Source of the DNA: Luminiphilus syltensis NOR5-1B
GTDB lineage: Bacteria > Pseudomonadota > Gammaproteobacteria > Pseudomonadales > Halieaceae
Direction: 5' to 3'
NCBI RefSeq assembly: GCF_000158175.1
Contig: NZ_DS999411.1
Span: 1,088,596-1,152,595, forward strand
Length of the DNA stretch: 64,000 nt
Positions 27,581 through 38,502 of the stretch are shown in pieces. Position numbers and translations under genes: made by a program. The first letter of the stretch is position 1; every line of letters begins with the position of its first letter. Under the pieces are notes generated by a model. The model did not search any database. It saw nothing but the letters and a program-made list of their open reading frames with translations, and was not told the origin of the DNA.

Positions 27581-29395
27581 GTGATCAGCCAACTCAGAAA
27601 CATCGCCATTATCGCGCACGTCGACCATGGAAAAACGACACTCGTCGACTGCCTGTTGCAGCAATCGGGTACGCTTGACCGCAAAAACGCTGATGCCGAG
27701 CGCATCATGGACTCCAACGATCAGGAGCGTGAGCGCGGAATTACCATTCTGGCGAAGAATACGGCGATTCGCTGGCGGGATTATCGGATCAATATCGTCG
27801 ATACTCCGGGGCACGCCGATTTCGGCGGCGAAGTCGAGCGGGTACTGTCCATGGTTGACTCGGTACTACTGCTGGTTGATGCCGTTGATGGCCCGATGCC
27901 CCAGACCCGTTTCGTCACTTCAAAAGCTTTTGAGCGCGGCCTGCGACCCATTGTTGTGGTTAACAAGGTCGATCGCCCGGGTGCCCGGCCGGACTGGGTT
28001 GTCGATCAGGTGTTCGATTTGTTCGACACACTCGGTGCTACAGAGGAACAGCTCGATTTTCCTGTGATTTACGCCTCCGCCATCAACGGGGTTTCCGGTG
28101 ACGACCACGAAGCAATGGCTGATGATATGACCCCCTTGTTCGAAGCGGTCATTGAGCATGTCGATCCGCCCAGGGTGAATGCGGACGGGCCACTGCAGCT
28201 GCAGATCAGCGCCCTGGATTACAACAGTTACGTCGGTGTTATCGGCGTTGGACGTATTACCCGGGGTGTAATTGCGCCCAACACGAACGTCGTGGTTGTT
28301 GATGTCGAGGGTGCCGAGCGCAACGGCCGTGTACTTCAGGTTATGGGTTATCACGGCCTGGAGCGGGTTGCCGTTGATCACGCTGAGGCCGGCGATATTG
28401 TTTGCGTCACTGGTATAGAGGCGCTCAATATTTCCGATACGCTGTGCACGCCGGGCGCGGTCGAAGTATTGCCGCCGCTGAGTGTCGATGAGCCGACGGT
28501 GAGTATGACGTTTCAGGTCAACGACTCGCCGTTCGCGGGGAAGGAGGGCAAGTACGTCACCTCGCGTAATCTGCGCGAGCGTCTCGATCGCGAGCTGATT
28601 CACAATGTGGCACTTCGGGTAGAGCAGGGCGATAGCCCCGACAAATTCAAGGTGTCCGGGCGCGGTGAGCTTCATTTGTCAGTACTGATCGAGGGTATGC
28701 GTCGCGAGGGCTTTGAGCTGGGCGTTTCCCGTCCGGAAGTCATTCAGAAAGAGATTGATGGACAGCTTTGCGAACCCTACGAAAACCTGGTTGTTGATTG
28801 CGAAGACGCGCACCAGGGTAGCGTTATGGAAGAGCTTGGTCATCGGCGGGCGGATCTGCGCAACCTGATACCTGACGGAACCGGGCGCGTACGTCTCGAA
28901 TTTATTGTCCCGGCACGCGGTTTGATCGGTTTCCGGTCCCTGTTTATGACGCTGACTTCGGGCAGCGGCATCCTGACCCACGTGTTCGATCATTACGGGC
29001 CGGTTTCCAAGGCGGAACTGGCAGCGCGTAACAACGGCGTGCTGGTTTCCATGGTCAGCGGCAAGACCCTCGCTTATGCGCTTTTCAATCTTCAGGATCG
29101 CGGGCGCTTGTTTATCGGTCCCAATATTGATGTTTATGAGGGACAGATTATTGGTCTGCATACCCGTGGGAATGATCTGGTTGTCAATCCGACCAAGGCG
29201 AAGCAGCTGACCAATGTCAGGGCATCGGGGACCGACGAGGCTTTGACTCTCACGCCCGCGGTGGCGCACTCGCTGGAGCAGGCGCTCGAGTTTATCGATG
29301 ATGATGAACTGGTCGAGGTTACTCCCGACAGTATCCGTCTGCGCAAAAAACTCCTGCTCGAATATGAGCGCAAGCGCGCATCGCGCAGCGCCTGA
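27581..29395 (+). CDS. typA: Ribosome-associated GTPase TypA/BipA
   Basis: 604 residues, standard length. Translational GTPase involved in stress and low-temperature ribosome assembly. G1 AHVDHGKTT (about residue 12), switch [11 protein letters not shown]3 [13 protein letters not shown]4 [10 protein letters not shown], then domains II, III, V and the TypA-specific C-terminus. The GTG start at 27581 follows GAGAGAG. Its stop abuts the elaA stop in a TGATCA palindrome. Confidence 0.97.
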   Translation: MISQLRNIAIIAHVDHGKTTLVDCLLQQSGTLDRKNADAERIMDSNDQERERGITILAKNTAIRWRDYRINIVDTPGHADFGGEVERVLSMVDSVLLLVDAVDGPMPQTRFVTSKAFERGLRPIVVVNKVDRPGARPDWVVDQVFDLFDTLGATEEQLDFPVIYASAINGVSGDDHEAMADDMTPLFEAVIEHVDPPRVNADGPLQLQISALDYNSYVGVIGVGRITRGVIAPNTNVVVVDVEGAERNGRVLQVMGYHGLERVAVDHAEAGDIVCVTGIEALNISDTLCTPGAVEVLPPLSVDEPTVSMTFQVNDSPFAGKEGKYVTSRNLRERLDRELIHNVALRVEQGDSPDKFKVSGRGELHLSVLIEGMRREGFELGVSRPEVIQKEIDGQLCEPYENLVVDCEDAHQGSVMEELGHRRADLRNLIPDGTGRVRLEFIVPARGLIGFRSLFMTLTSGSGILTHVFDHYGPVSKAELAARNNGVLVSMVSGKTLAYALFNLQDRGRLFIGPNIDVYEGQIIGLHTRGNDLVVNPTKAKQLTNVRASGTDEALTLTPAVAHSLEQALEFIDDDELVEVTPDSIRLRKKLLLEYERKRASRSA

Positions 29396-29854
29396 TCAGA
29401 AGGTGAGTAGCATCTCGAGGTGGGGTATACCGTCCTCATCGTAGGGACCGCGCACCGTGCGAAAGCCATGTGATTGGTAAAGGCCCTCCAGGTGGGCCTG
29501 GGCGCTGATTCTGACACCGCCTCCAAACTCTGCGCGACAAAAAGCCAGGCCGTGCTGCATGAGGATGTGGCCTAATCCCTCACCGCGCCAGTTAATATCG
29601 GTGACCACCCGGCCTATCGACGGTTCCACATAACTCACCCCGGGAGCCACCACGCGAAGTGTGGCGATCAGTTTACCGTCAGCGTGGCCGCACAAATGCC
29701 AGCTTGAACCATCTTTGTGGTCCGGATCGACGTAGGGGCAGTCCTGCTCGACTACGAATACCTCGGCGCGGAGTCTTAAAACCTCGTGCCACTCCCGGGC
29801 GGTGAAGGTATCAAAATGCCGCCAGTGCCAGTTGATATCGTTGGCCTTGGACAT
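29396..29854 (-). CDS. elaA: GNAT-family acetyltransferase ElaA
   Basis: 152 residues. GNAT fold with LRAEVFVVEQDCPYVDPD near the N-terminus, the central IGRVVTDINWRGEGLGHILM acetyl-CoA loop (Q/RxxGxG/A-like), and a C-terminal ISAQAHLEGLYQSHGF segment. This combination identifies ElaA. Its natural acceptor is unknown. Monocistronic, convergent with typA. Confidence 0.9.
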   Translation of the reverse strand: MSKANDINWHWRHFDTFTAREWHEVLRLRAEVFVVEQDCPYVDPDHKDGSSWHLCGHADGKLIATLRVVAPGVSYVEPSIGRVVTDINWRGEGLGHILMQHGLAFCRAEFGGGVRISAQAHLEGLYQSHGFRTVRGPYDEDGIPHLEMLLTF

Positions 29855-29956
29855 GAAATGGGCTCTCCAGCTGTTAACAATTGCACTCGGAGTGGGTTTT
29901 CATGGCCGCTCCCAGCGCCGTCGGTTAGGATACGGCTTAGAGTCATCCAAGGGTAG

Positions 29957-30787
29957 ATGCGCACCATGTTGGCGACAGCACAATCGGGGTCAGACTTCCA
30001 GGCGCTGAATGAATCGGCCAAGGCCGCTGTGCGGGATGTTTTTTCCAGGCTTTCCATCAGCGGGCGGGAGCTCGACATGCCACCCATGGGGTCGGGTGAC
30101 TACAAGGCGCTCGATGGCAACTGTGTGGCGGTGGTCATCAGCGGGCATGTATCGGTGGTGCAAGGTCATACGGTGATCGGAGTATTTGATGGGGGCGATC
30201 TGCTGCTGCCCGACACCAACGTTATCGGGCCGGGCTCTGCGCCTTTGCGTTATGGTTCCGAATCGGGCGCTCATGTTCGGTTGTATCAGCGAGATCAGGT
30301 CGAGTCGGCGATTGCCAGTGAGCCGGCCACTATCGAGGCCTGGAACCGGGCACTAATTCTCCAGATCACCACCATCTTGCGACTCAACGCGCTGCATATC
30401 CGCGAAACGGTGGGCGAGGGGCTGACTACGGAGCTGTTTTCCGCGGGGAAAATCATTATTGCCCAGGGAGCCCCGGCGGATGATGTGTTTTCCATGATTG
30501 ATGGACTGGCGCAGGTTCTGGTGAATGACCAGCCTGTCGCCGAGCTGCGACCTGGAGAATTGTTCGGTACGATGGCTGCCCTAATGGGTAGTCATCGCCG
30601 GGCTACTGTGCGCGCGATCGAGGACTGTAAGGTCGTCAGACTACCCAAAGATCATTTTTTTGAACTGATCCGCTCGCGGCCGAATGCAGTCCACGGGCTA
30701 TTGGTCGATATGGCCAGTTCGATCAACGAATTGAACGAAGAGGTTGTGCGGCTTCGTGAACAATTGAACCACACCACTAACGCCTGA
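29957..30787 (+). CDS. Cyclic-nucleotide-binding-domain protein upstream of parC
   Basis: 276 residues, no membrane helix. The C-terminal half (about 150-250) is a canonical cNMP-binding beta-roll: [39 protein letters not shown] and [16 protein letters not shown]. The N-terminal half (about 45-125) looks like a second, degenerate roll ([23 protein letters not shown]). There is no HTH, so it is not a Crp-type regulator. It ends with a short coiled segment. Only 11 bases separate it from parC, so the two are probably cotranscribed. The ligand and purpose are unknown. Confidence 0.8.
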   Translation: MRTMLATAQSGSDFQALNESAKAAVRDVFSRLSISGRELDMPPMGSGDYKALDGNCVAVVISGHVSVVQGHTVIGVFDGGDLLLPDTNVIGPGSAPLRYGSESGAHVRLYQRDQVESAIASEPATIEAWNRALILQITTILRLNALHIRETVGEGLTTELFSAGKIIIAQGAPADDVFSMIDGLAQVLVNDQPVAELRPGELFGTMAALMGSHRRATVRAIEDCKVVRLPKDHFFELIRSRPNAVHGLLVDMASSINELNEEVVRLREQLNHTTNA

Positions 30788-30798
30788 ACCGGGGTTCC

Positions 30799-33048
30799 AT
30801 GACTGATGTAATTGCTGGGCCGTTATCGGTCGAGACGCTCTCAATGCGCGATTACGCTGAGAAGGCGTATCTCGATTATTCGATGTATGTCATTCTCGAT
30901 CGCGCTCTGCCCCATATTGGCGACGGGCTGAAGCCCGTCCAACGACGCATTATCTACGCCATGAGCGAACTTGGCTTGAAGGCCGGTTCGAAATACAAAA
31001 AGTCGGCGCGTACTGTGGGCGACGTAATCGGTAAATTTCATCCCCACGGCGACAGCGCCGCCTATGAAGCCATGGTACTGATGGCGCAGGACTTCAGTTA
31101 TCGCTACCCGCTGGTTGATGGCCAGGGTAACTGGGGCTCGGCCGATGATCCCAAGTCGTTTGCCGCGATGCGCTACACCGAGTCAAAGCTGGCCCGTTAT
31201 GCCGAAGTGCTGCTCGGGGAGCTTGGTCAGGGCACCGTCGACTGGCAGCCCAATTTCGACGGCACACTCAATGAGCCGGTGGTGCTGCCGGCTCAGGTAC
31301 CTAATGTGCTGCTCAACGGCACTACCGGTATCGCAGTGGGAATGGCTACCGATGTGCCACCACACAATCTTCGCGAGATCGTCGATGCCACCGTGCATCT
31401 GCTCGAGAACCCCAAAGCAACGGTGGCCGACCTCTGTGAGTATGTGAAGGGTCCCGATTACCCGACTGATTCCGAAATCATCACGCCTGAGGATGATCTT
31501 CAGGCGATGTACCAGTCCGGCCGTGGCAGCGTGAAAATGCGTGCATCCTGGTCGGTGGAGGACGGTGCCATTGTGGTTAATGCACTTCCCTACCAGGTCT
31601 CCGGGTCTCGGGTACTCGAGCAGATTGCGGCGCAAATGCAGGCCAGAAAGCTGCCGATGGTTTCTGATCTCAGGGACGAATCCGATCACGAGCATGCCAC
31701 CCGCTTCGTCATTGTTCCGCGTTCGAACCGCGTCGATCTCGAGGGGTTGATGTCGCATCTGTTCGCGACAACGGATCTTGAGCGCAACTATCGTGTAAAT
31801 CTCAATCTCATCGGTATCGACGGTCGGCCCGCGGTAAAAGCGCTCAATGTCATCCTCGGTGAGTGGTTGCGCTTCCGGCGAACCACCGTCCAGCGCCGGC
31901 TGGAGCACCGACTCGATCGGGTGAATCGGCGCCTGCATGTTTTGGAAGGCTATCTGATTGCCTACCTCAATATCGATGAGGTCATCCGCATTATCCGCGA
32001 AGAGGAGGAGCCCAAGCCTGCGCTAATCGCCCGCTTCGGACTGTCTGATGTTCAGGCAGAAGCCATACTCGATCTTAAGCTGCGCAACCTGGCAAAGCTT
32101 GAGGAGATGAAGATTCGTGGCGAGCAGGATGAGCTGGCGGCTGAGCGCGACAAGCTCGAGTTGACCCTCGGTAGTGATGCGCGAATGAAAACACTGATTA
32201 AAAAAGAGCTGATGGCGGTTGCTGAGGTTCATGGCGACGAGCGTCGATCACCCATTACTCAGCGTGAAGAGGCCCGGCCTTTCAGCGAGACCGAGCTCGC
32301 GAGTTCGGATCCGCTTACCATTGTTCTTTCGGAGATGGGGTGGATACGTGCGGCAAAGGGGCACGATATTGATCCCACCAGTCTGAATTACAAATCCGGC
32401 GACGGTTTCAAGCTCGCGGCGCGGGGTAAATCCAATTTACCCACAGTTGTCTTCGATTCGACCGGCCGCGCTTATTCCATTGCCAGTCATGCGTTGCCGT
32501 CGGCCCGGGGCCAGGGCGAGCCACTGACCGGAAGAATTAATCCGCCGTCGGGGGCGACGTTCGAGGGCCTGTTAACCGGTGCAGACAGCGATAAGTTCCT
32601 TTTAGCCAGCGATGCAGGGTATGGCTTTGTCGCCCGGTTTGCTGACCTGCAATCCAAGAATAAAGCGGGTAAGGCCTGCCTGAATCTGCCGAAAGGTGCT
32701 CGCGTGTTACAACCAGCAGCGGTACCACTGGGGGACCAGCTGCTCGTGGCCGCGGTCACCAGTCTTGGCCGCTTGCTGGTTTTCCCGCTATCGGATTTAC
32801 CCGAAATGGCACGAGGCAAGGGGAACAAGATCATCGGCATTCCCGGGCCCAAAGCGGCGGCGAGGGAAGAAGTGGTAGTGGGTGTATGCGCGATGCGCAG
32901 CGATGATGTGCTTGAGGTTACCGCAGGAAAGCAGCATCTCAAGCTCAAGCCTGCTGATCTGGAGCACTACCGCGGTGAACGCGGGCGGCGTGGTAACAAG
33001 CTGCCCAAGGGCTTCCAGAAAGTAGCCTCGATGCGAGTGCTCAGCTGA
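30799..33048 (+). CDS. parC: DNA topoisomerase IV subunit A
   Basis: 749 residues. Breakage-reunion subunit that decatenates chromosomes with ParE. The winged-helix domain contains [13 protein letters not shown] with Ser and Glu at the positions that change in quinolone-resistant strains (both wild type here), and [10 protein letters not shown] with the catalytic Tyr. A coiled tower and C-terminal beta-pinwheel follow. Its stop overlaps the stop of the convergent ytjB-like gene by eight bases. parE is at the other end of the window. Confidence 0.97.
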   Translation: MTDVIAGPLSVETLSMRDYAEKAYLDYSMYVILDRALPHIGDGLKPVQRRIIYAMSELGLKAGSKYKKSARTVGDVIGKFHPHGDSAAYEAMVLMAQDFSYRYPLVDGQGNWGSADDPKSFAAMRYTESKLARYAEVLLGELGQGTVDWQPNFDGTLNEPVVLPAQVPNVLLNGTTGIAVGMATDVPPHNLREIVDATVHLLENPKATVADLCEYVKGPDYPTDSEIITPEDDLQAMYQSGRGSVKMRASWSVEDGAIVVNALPYQVSGSRVLEQIAAQMQARKLPMVSDLRDESDHEHATRFVIVPRSNRVDLEGLMSHLFATTDLERNYRVNLNLIGIDGRPAVKALNVILGEWLRFRRTTVQRRLEHRLDRVNRRLHVLEGYLIAYLNIDEVIRIIREEEEPKPALIARFGLSDVQAEAILDLKLRNLAKLEEMKIRGEQDELAAERDKLELTLGSDARMKTLIKKELMAVAEVHGDERRSPITQREEARPFSETELASSDPLTIVLSEMGWIRAAKGHDIDPTSLNYKSGDGFKLAARGKSNLPTVVFDSTGRAYSIASHALPSARGQGEPLTGRINPPSGATFEGLLTGADSDKFLLASDAGYGFVARFADLQSKNKAGKACLNLPKGARVLQPAAVPLGDQLLVAAVTSLGRLLVFPLSDLPEMARGKGNKIIGIPGPKAAAREEVVVGVCAMRSDDVLEVTAGKQHLKLKPADLEHYRGERGRRGNKLPKGFQKVASMRVLS

Positions 33049-34345
33049 CTTTTTCGGGTCGGCGTTCGAGCACGGCTTTGAGTAGAATCTGTAGTTGTCG
33101 CTCCAGCAGGTCGCGGTGCCCGTCGGCGAGTGCGCCGAGCACGGCGCCATGATTGTTCGTGTTCTCGACGGTCACCCGCGTCGAGACGTCGATATCACTG
33201 GCGGCTTTATCTGACAGGCTGATGCCATCGGGCAGCGATTGAGCAAGGCCCTGAAGCTCGTCGAGGGTGGCCTGTGTGTATAAACCCGGATAGATATCTT
33301 CGGCGTCACCATGGCCGAGTTCACTCATACCCACCGCCAACCCCATTTTCAGCGATAGGCGCAGCCGTTCTTCGATGGCAGGGATGGCGTTCTGAATCAG
33401 CCAGGCACAGCTCGTGGCGCGCAACGCGGGGCTTCCCACTTTGTGCTCCCCGGAAAAAAATACGGCGAGACCAAATTGACGCACAACCTGCAGGTGGCCA
33501 CTGTAAAAGCCCTGGGCACCGTAAACCAGTCGATGCAGCAGAAGGATGTAGCGTTGTAGCCGCTTTTCATCAAGGGTGTCGATGTAGTCAGGCAGGCTTT
33601 TTAGCTGAATAAAGAGAACCCCGGTGTCATCGTAATGCTCGTCCCCCTGAGCAAGCCCGGTGCTGGGTTTCAGCAGTTCAAGGGGCAGTGCGGCCACCTG
33701 CTGGCGAAGCTTGTGAACTTCGTTGGTGGCATCCACGCCTTCGCCGGCCGCTATCGCCAATTCAGCACTCACCGCATCGATGTGCCGCGCGAGCCGCGAA
33801 CCGAGTGGTCGCGTAATAAGAAATACCGCGATACTGAGAATTACCGAAAGCGCGGACAGCCCGAAGATAAACTGCAAACGCGCCTGGTCCTGAATCTGTG
33901 TGTCGATAGTGACGGCTATCGACCCCGCTATATCACCGGCGATGGTGATCGCAGCGCTGTAAGCGTTCTTGCTCAGCGGATTCCCGGCCTTGCCGATAAT
34001 GGCATCTTCAACGTCGAATACCTGCGCTCCGGCGATGGTGGGCTGCTCGATCAACCGCTGCAGCTCTGCGGCGACACCCAAAAGGTCTCCAGCCGCCAGT
34101 TCTACGGAAAGCCTGCGCGCCAGCTGCTGCGCCACTGCCTGACCGAACTCGTCCTGCAATGCGCGTTGGGTATGCGCACTGGACTGTGCAGCGAGCGCGA
34201 CCAATAACAGCGTGGCGACCAGGCAGCACAGGGCCGCTGTCCATGCCAGCTGATGGCCAAGCGGTAAGCGCTGGAGGCGTTGCGGAATGCTGAACAAATC
34301 GAATGATCCTGGGAAAGATGACGAGTATAAACCGAGCGCGGACAT
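33041..34345 (-). CDS. AhpA/YtjB-like inner-membrane protein with degenerate cyclase-like domain
   Basis: 434 residues from ATG 34345 (preceded by AAGG); a GTG 27 bases upstream is also possible. Topology: cytoplasmic lead-in, TM1 (about 30-57), a periplasmic domain (about 60-155), TM2 (about 160-183), then a HAMP-like linker and a C-terminal domain (about 240-345). That domain reads like a class III nucleotide cyclase ([32 protein letters not shown]-type segments) but both metal aspartates are absent (FIQLK, FGLA), so it is probably inactive. The position next to parC and divergent from serB matches YtjB/AhpA in other gammaproteobacteria. Function unknown. Confidence 0.75.
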   Translation of the reverse strand: MSALGLYSSSFPGSFDLFSIPQRLQRLPLGHQLAWTAALCCLVATLLLVALAAQSSAHTQRALQDEFGQAVAQQLARRLSVELAAGDLLGVAAELQRLIEQPTIAGAQVFDVEDAIIGKAGNPLSKNAYSAAITIAGDIAGSIAVTIDTQIQDQARLQFIFGLSALSVILSIAVFLITRPLGSRLARHIDAVSAELAIAAGEGVDATNEVHKLRQQVAALPLELLKPSTGLAQGDEHYDDTGVLFIQLKSLPDYIDTLDEKRLQRYILLLHRLVYGAQGFYSGHLQVVRQFGLAVFFSGEHKVGSPALRATSCAWLIQNAIPAIEERLRLSLKMGLAVGMSELGHGDAEDIYPGLYTQATLDELQGLAQSLPDGISLSDKAASDIDVSTRVTVENTNNHGAVLGALADGHRDLLERQLQILLKAVLERRPEKVS

Positions 34346-34416
34346 GTTGCCTTGTCGCTTGCGCTTCTGCACTATGCACGCGCCCGTTTCTCGTGAAAAT
34401 CGATGTGAATTTTTCT

Positions 34417-35346
34417 ATGGCCGTATCCACTCACGCGCTCACGCTCATTGTTCCCCGCACCGTTCCCTGCACCGGGGCGCCCGATACTACGCCGGTGGCC
34501 GCGTTATTGGCGCGATTTGGCATCGATATCGTCGAGCGTCGAGCGGTTCCCGTGCCGCGCTCGCTTGCTGAACACCGTATCGTCGAAGTCTGGTATTTGG
34601 CAGCAGAGGGCGGCGTTGACGGTTTGGCCCAGGAATTCGATCGCCTCGCGGATGATTTGGAAATCGATTTGGTTTTTCAGGCGATGGCGGTGCGCAGGCG
34701 ACGCTATCGTCTCGCGGTTTTTGACATGGACTCTACCCTCATCCGCTGTGAGGTCATCGACGAGTTGGCGGCACGAGCGGGGGTGGGTGACCGGGTGGCG
34801 GCGATTACCGAGCGCGCCATGCGCGGTGAGCTCGATTTCGTTGGCAGTTTTACCGAGCGCCTATCGATGCTTGCGGGTCTCAGTGAGTCGGTCATTGCCG
34901 ATATTGCGGCAACGCTACCCATTACCGAGGGCATGCCCGAACTCATTACCACCTTGCGCGCACGGGGCATCAGAACCGTGATTCTTTCGGGCGGTTTCAA
35001 TGTGTTTGCCGAGGAGCTGCAAAGGCGCTTTGGCTTCGAGCAATATCATGCCAATCGGCTTGAGATTGAGGATGGCCGTGTTACCGGGCAGGTAGTCGGT
35101 GACATCGTCGATGGCGATAGAAAGGCGGCTTTGCTGCAGCAGATTGCCAGTCGCGAAGGGATCGATCTGGTGGATACTATCGCCGTTGGGGACGGCGCCA
35201 ATGATTTGAAGATGATTGGTCTTGCGGGACTGGGTGTTGCCTTCGATGCCAAGCCCATTGTGCGCGAGAGCGCACCCTATAACCTGCGCTACTCGGGACT
35301 CGATGGTGTGCTCTATTTGTTGGGTGCCCCCAGTGAGGGGCTATAG
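34417..35346 (+). CDS. serB: Phosphoserine phosphatase
   Basis: 309 residues from ATG 34417; a longer reading frame upstream overlaps the divergent ytjB-like gene and is not needed. Final step of serine synthesis. HAD phosphatase with motif I VFDMDSTLI (nucleophile Asp near residue 104), motif II ILSGGF, and motif III/IV GDGANDLKMI. The N-terminal ~100 residues are ACT-like and shorter than in Pseudomonas SerB. Divergent partner of the ytjB-like gene, as in E. coli. Confidence 0.95.
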   Translation: MAVSTHALTLIVPRTVPCTGAPDTTPVAALLARFGIDIVERRAVPVPRSLAEHRIVEVWYLAAEGGVDGLAQEFDRLADDLEIDLVFQAMAVRRRRYRLAVFDMDSTLIRCEVIDELAARAGVGDRVAAITERAMRGELDFVGSFTERLSMLAGLSESVIADIAATLPITEGMPELITTLRARGIRTVILSGGFNVFAEELQRRFGFEQYHANRLEIEDGRVTGQVVGDIVDGDRKAALLQQIASREGIDLVDTIAVGDGANDLKMIGLAGLGVAFDAKPIVRESAPYNLRYSGLDGVLYLLGAPSEGL

Positions 35347-35427
35347 ACCACCGCGACAGCCGTCCATCAATTCCAACCCCGATGTGGCTGGGGTATTATC
35401 CACGACGATTTTTTCAAGGATGTCAGT

Positions 35428-36000
35428 ATGGCCAATTACTCAACCAGTGAATTCAAGTCCGGACTCAAGGTGATGCTCGACGGAGACCCCTGTTCCATCG
35501 TCGAGAATGAATTTGTAAAGCCGGGCAAGGGCCAGGCGTTCAACCGCGTCAAAATGCGCAACTTGAAGACCGGACGGACCTGGGAGCGCACTTTCAAGTC
35601 CGGTGAGTCGTTGGAAGGTGCCGACGTCATGGACCATGCCATGGAGTACCTCTATACCGACGGCGAGTTCTGGTATTTCATGGAACCCACCACCTTTGAA
35701 CAGCACCAGGCGGACGAGGCTGCTGTGGGTGATGCCAAGCTGTGGCTCACCGATCAGGCTCCCTGTGAGGTGACGTTATACAACGGCACGCCATTGGCTG
35801 TGACGGCTCCCAACTTCGTCGAGCTTGAAATCGTTGAGACCGACCCCGGCCTCAAGGGTGATACCGCCCAGGGCGGCAGCAAACCGGCGACGCTGGTCAC
35901 GGGAGCGGTGGTGCGTGTTCCCCTCTTTATTGCCCAGGGCGAGGTCATCCGTGTCGATACCCGCAGCGGTGAATACGTGAGCCGCGGCGGTAAAAGCTGA
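35428..36000 (+). CDS. efp: Elongation factor P
   Basis: 190 residues. Relieves ribosome stalling at polyproline. The modification loop is [10 protein letters not shown] with Lys34 at its tip, as in lysylated EF-P (not the Arg32 form of Pseudomonas). The downstream gene encodes the lysylating enzyme EpmA. The three-domain KOW/OB/OB layout is complete and ends SRGGKS. The TGA stop (35998-36000) overlaps the presumed epmA start codon. Confidence 0.97.
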   Translation: MANYSTSEFKSGLKVMLDGDPCSIVENEFVKPGKGQAFNRVKMRNLKTGRTWERTFKSGESLEGADVMDHAMEYLYTDGEFWYFMEPTTFEQHQADEAAVGDAKLWLTDQAPCEVTLYNGTPLAVTAPNFVELEIVETDPGLKGDTAQGGSKPATLVTGAVVRVPLFIAQGEVIRVDTRSGEYVSRGGKS

Positions 36001-36959
36001 CGGACAACAGCGCTGACTGGCAGCCGGGAGCCGGGCTCGACGCGCTCCGGGTCCGGGCTGAATCGCTGGCGACGATACGCCGGTTTTTTGCTACCCGGGG
36101 GGTGATGGAGGTCGAGACACCGCTGCTCGCGTCCGCCGGAGTGACTGATCCGGCACTCGAGCCAATCAGGGTGCCCTGCGCTGACGGAGAGCGGTTTTTA
36201 CAAACCTCCCCCGAGTACGCCATGAAGCGCCTGTTGGCGGCGGGCAGCGGGGATATCTTCCAGATTTGCAAAGCCTTCCGGGCGGCCGAAGTCGGCCGTC
36301 GCCACAACCCGGAATATACCCTGCTGGAGTGGTACCGGACTGGCATAGACCATTATCAGTTGCTTCGCGAGGTGGCTGAACTGTTACTCACACTCCTGCC
36401 CCATCAGCGCTGGCAGGTCTGGCCTTACGCCACGCTTTTCGAAGAACTACTGGCGATCAACCCCTTTGATGCGGAGGTCGCTGTACTGGAGACAATCGCG
36501 CGGGAACAATGCGGTGAAGTACCCCCTGCACTCAGTCGCGATGGGTGGCTCGATCTATTGATGAGCCATTGTATTGAACCGGCGATTTCCACCTGGGGTA
36601 TTGTCTTTGTGGTCGATTACCCGCCCAGTCAGGCCTCGCTGGCGAGGATACTGCCGCGAGGTGAGTGCTGCGCCACCGCGGCGCGTTTTGAATGCTATGT
36701 CGATGGTGTGGAATTGGCCAACGGGTATTGGGAGGAAACCGACGCGGTCGAGTTGAAACGGCGATTTGACGACGACAATGCCCGGTTGACTGCTGCAGGG
36801 CAGCCGGCCCGATGTTTGGACCCCCGTTTTATGGCGGCGATGGCGTCGGGATTGCCTGACTGCGCTGGTGTCGCGCTCGGGCTGGACCGGCTGCTCGCCT
36901 GCCAGCTGGGCACCCGGAATCTGTCGGGAATACTCGCTTTCGACTGGCACCGAAGCTGA
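35997..36959 (+). CDS. epmA: EF-P-(R)-beta-lysine ligase EpmA, probable CTG start
   Basis: Ligates (R)-beta-lysine to Lys34 of EF-P; related to the catalytic core of class II lysyl-tRNA synthetase. Motifs: RGVMEVETP (motif 1), [34 protein letters not shown] (motif 2 region) and [11 protein letters not shown] (motif 3). The first ordinary start is GTG 36102, but the frame is open upstream and encodes [10 protein letters not shown] and IRRFFATRG, which match the E. coli EpmA N-terminus. A stop at 35991-35993 limits the extension, leaving CTG 35997 (or a rarer codon) as start; it shares bases with the efp stop (CTGA). Length would be 320 residues, near the E. coli 325. Confidence 0.85.
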   Translation: MTDNSADWQPGAGLDALRVRAESLATIRRFFATRGVMEVETPLLASAGVTDPALEPIRVPCADGERFLQTSPEYAMKRLLAAGSGDIFQICKAFRAAEVGRRHNPEYTLLEWYRTGIDHYQLLREVAELLLTLLPHQRWQVWPYATLFEELLAINPFDAEVAVLETIAREQCGEVPPALSRDGWLDLLMSHCIEPAISTWGIVFVVDYPPSQASLARILPRGECCATAARFECYVDGVELANGYWEETDAVELKRRFDDDNARLTAAGQPARCLDPRFMAAMASGLPDCAGVALGLDRLLACQLGTRNLSGILAFDWHRS

Positions 36960-37075
36960 CCCGCCTTCGACTTCCTGGTTCACGCGAACCGCTCATGCGG
37001 CCTACGTGTTCATTCACTAAAGTGGAAAACCGCTGTGCAGCGCAGAGGCCGGCGTTTTACCCGCAAACGTAAGCC

Positions 37076-38500
37076 TTAGGCCGGTGCAGTTTGTGGCACC
37101 GCTGGTTTCTGACCGATCACCAGATAGCCGAGCAGAATGGCGATGAGCGGGCAGACATAATTAAAAACGGTGTAGGGCAGGTAATCGATGGTGGCTACGC
37201 CCAGCGTTGCACTCATATAGGCGCCACAGGTATTCCACGGGATGAGTACTGAAGTCAGCGTCGCGGAGTCCTCGAGTGATCGCGACAGATTCAGCCGGCT
37301 AAGGCCCCTCGCGTCGTAGGCGGAGGTGAATAGTCGGCCGGGCAATGCCAATGCAAGAAACTGGTCCGCAGCCAACATATTGGTTACGACTCCGCCGGTA
37401 ATGGTGGCGAGTACGAGATCGCCGGTGCTTTTGACGCGAGTGAGCACCACATCGAGTAGCTCTTTCAGGATACCGGTGCGCTCCAGAATGCCACCAAACC
37501 CGAGCGCGGTAATAATCAGCCACACCGTGTTGAGCATGCTCGCCATCCCGCCTTTGCTCAGGAGCTCGTTCAATGCGGGATCAGCACTGGTACCCACATA
37601 GCCGCTAAAAAGCACCATCCACAAACCCTCTATTACGGGCATCGTGGACTCCGGGTTAGCACTGAGCGTCAGTTCTTTCACGGCTTCGGGCTGGAAAATA
37701 GCGGCGATCACGCAGCCAACGACAGTCGATAACAGTATTGCCGGATAGGCGGGGACACGAAATGTGACCAGCAGTAGCATCCCCGCCAGCGGGATCAGTA
37801 GGTGTGGGCCGATGCCGAATTGGGCATCGAGGGCATTGCGAAGCGCGATAATGTCTTCGGGTGGGCGGGACACCGAACTGTCCATGGTGAGGAACACCAC
37901 CATGGCGATGGTAAACGCCGGTACGGTGGTCCAGAGCATGTGTTTAATGTGTGAGAAGAGGTCGACCCCGGCGCAGGCGGCGGCAAGATTCGTGGTGTCA
38001 GACAGCGGCGATAATTTATCGCCAAAGTAGGCGCCGGCGATAATGGCTCCGGCGGTGATGGCAGGGGACATACCAAAGCTGTTGGCGATCGCCACAAGGC
38101 CTATTCCCAGTGTTCCGGCAACGGTCCAGGAGCTACCGATACTGACCGCGGCAAAGGCACAGATGACTGCACAGGCGGCATAAAAAATATCGGGATTGAG
38201 CAGGGCAACGCCGTAATAGATCATCGCCGGTACTGTGCCGGCGATGATCCAGCTTCCGATCAGCGCGCCCACGGCGAGCAGTATCAAGGTGGGAGTGAGA
38301 CCGACGCGGATCCCTGACGTGATGCCGTCCTGGAGGTCATCCCAGCTCTGGCCACGATACAGCCCAACGAGCGCGGCGGCGCCGGTGGCTACCACCAGCG
38401 CTATTTGATTGGGTCCGTACGACGCATCCGAGCCAAAAAGCTGTACCGCTGAAAACAACATACCCACCAGTAGCGCGATGGGTAACAGGCTGATTAACAC
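37076..38500 (-). CDS. NhaC-type Na+/H+ antiporter
   Basis: About 474 residues from GTG 38500, which lies three bases after the cfa stop; the frame continues upstream inside cfa but that part is not NhaC-like. It has 11-12 hydrophobic segments and NhaC-family motifs: the SIGSSWTVAGTLGIGL helix, GDKLSPLSDTTN and TVWLIITALGFGG. Likely exports Na+ (or exchanges organic ions) in an inner-membrane protein of a marine-type bacterium. The short gap to cfa suggests the same transcript. Ribosome-binding site is weak, so the start is uncertain. Confidence 0.85.
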   Translation of the reverse strand: MLISLLPIALLVGMLFSAVQLFGSDASYGPNQIALVVATGAAALVGLYRGQSWDDLQDGITSGIRVGLTPTLILLAVGALIGSWIIAGTVPAMIYYGVALLNPDIFYAACAVICAFAAVSIGSSWTVAGTLGIGLVAIANSFGMSPAITAGAIIAGAYFGDKLSPLSDTTNLAAACAGVDLFSHIKHMLWTTVPAFTIAMVVFLTMDSSVSRPPEDIIALRNALDAQFGIGPHLLIPLAGMLLLVTFRVPAYPAILLSTVVGCVIAAIFQPEAVKELTLSANPESTMPVIEGLWMVLFSGYVGTSADPALNELLSKGGMASMLNTVWLIITALGFGGILERTGILKELLDVVLTRVKSTGDLVLATITGGVVTNMLAADQFLALALPGRLFTSAYDARGLSRLNLSRSLEDSATLTSVLIPWNTCGAYMSATLGVATIDYLPYTVFNYVCPLIAILLGYLVIGQKPAVPQTAPA

Positions 38501-38502
38501 GA

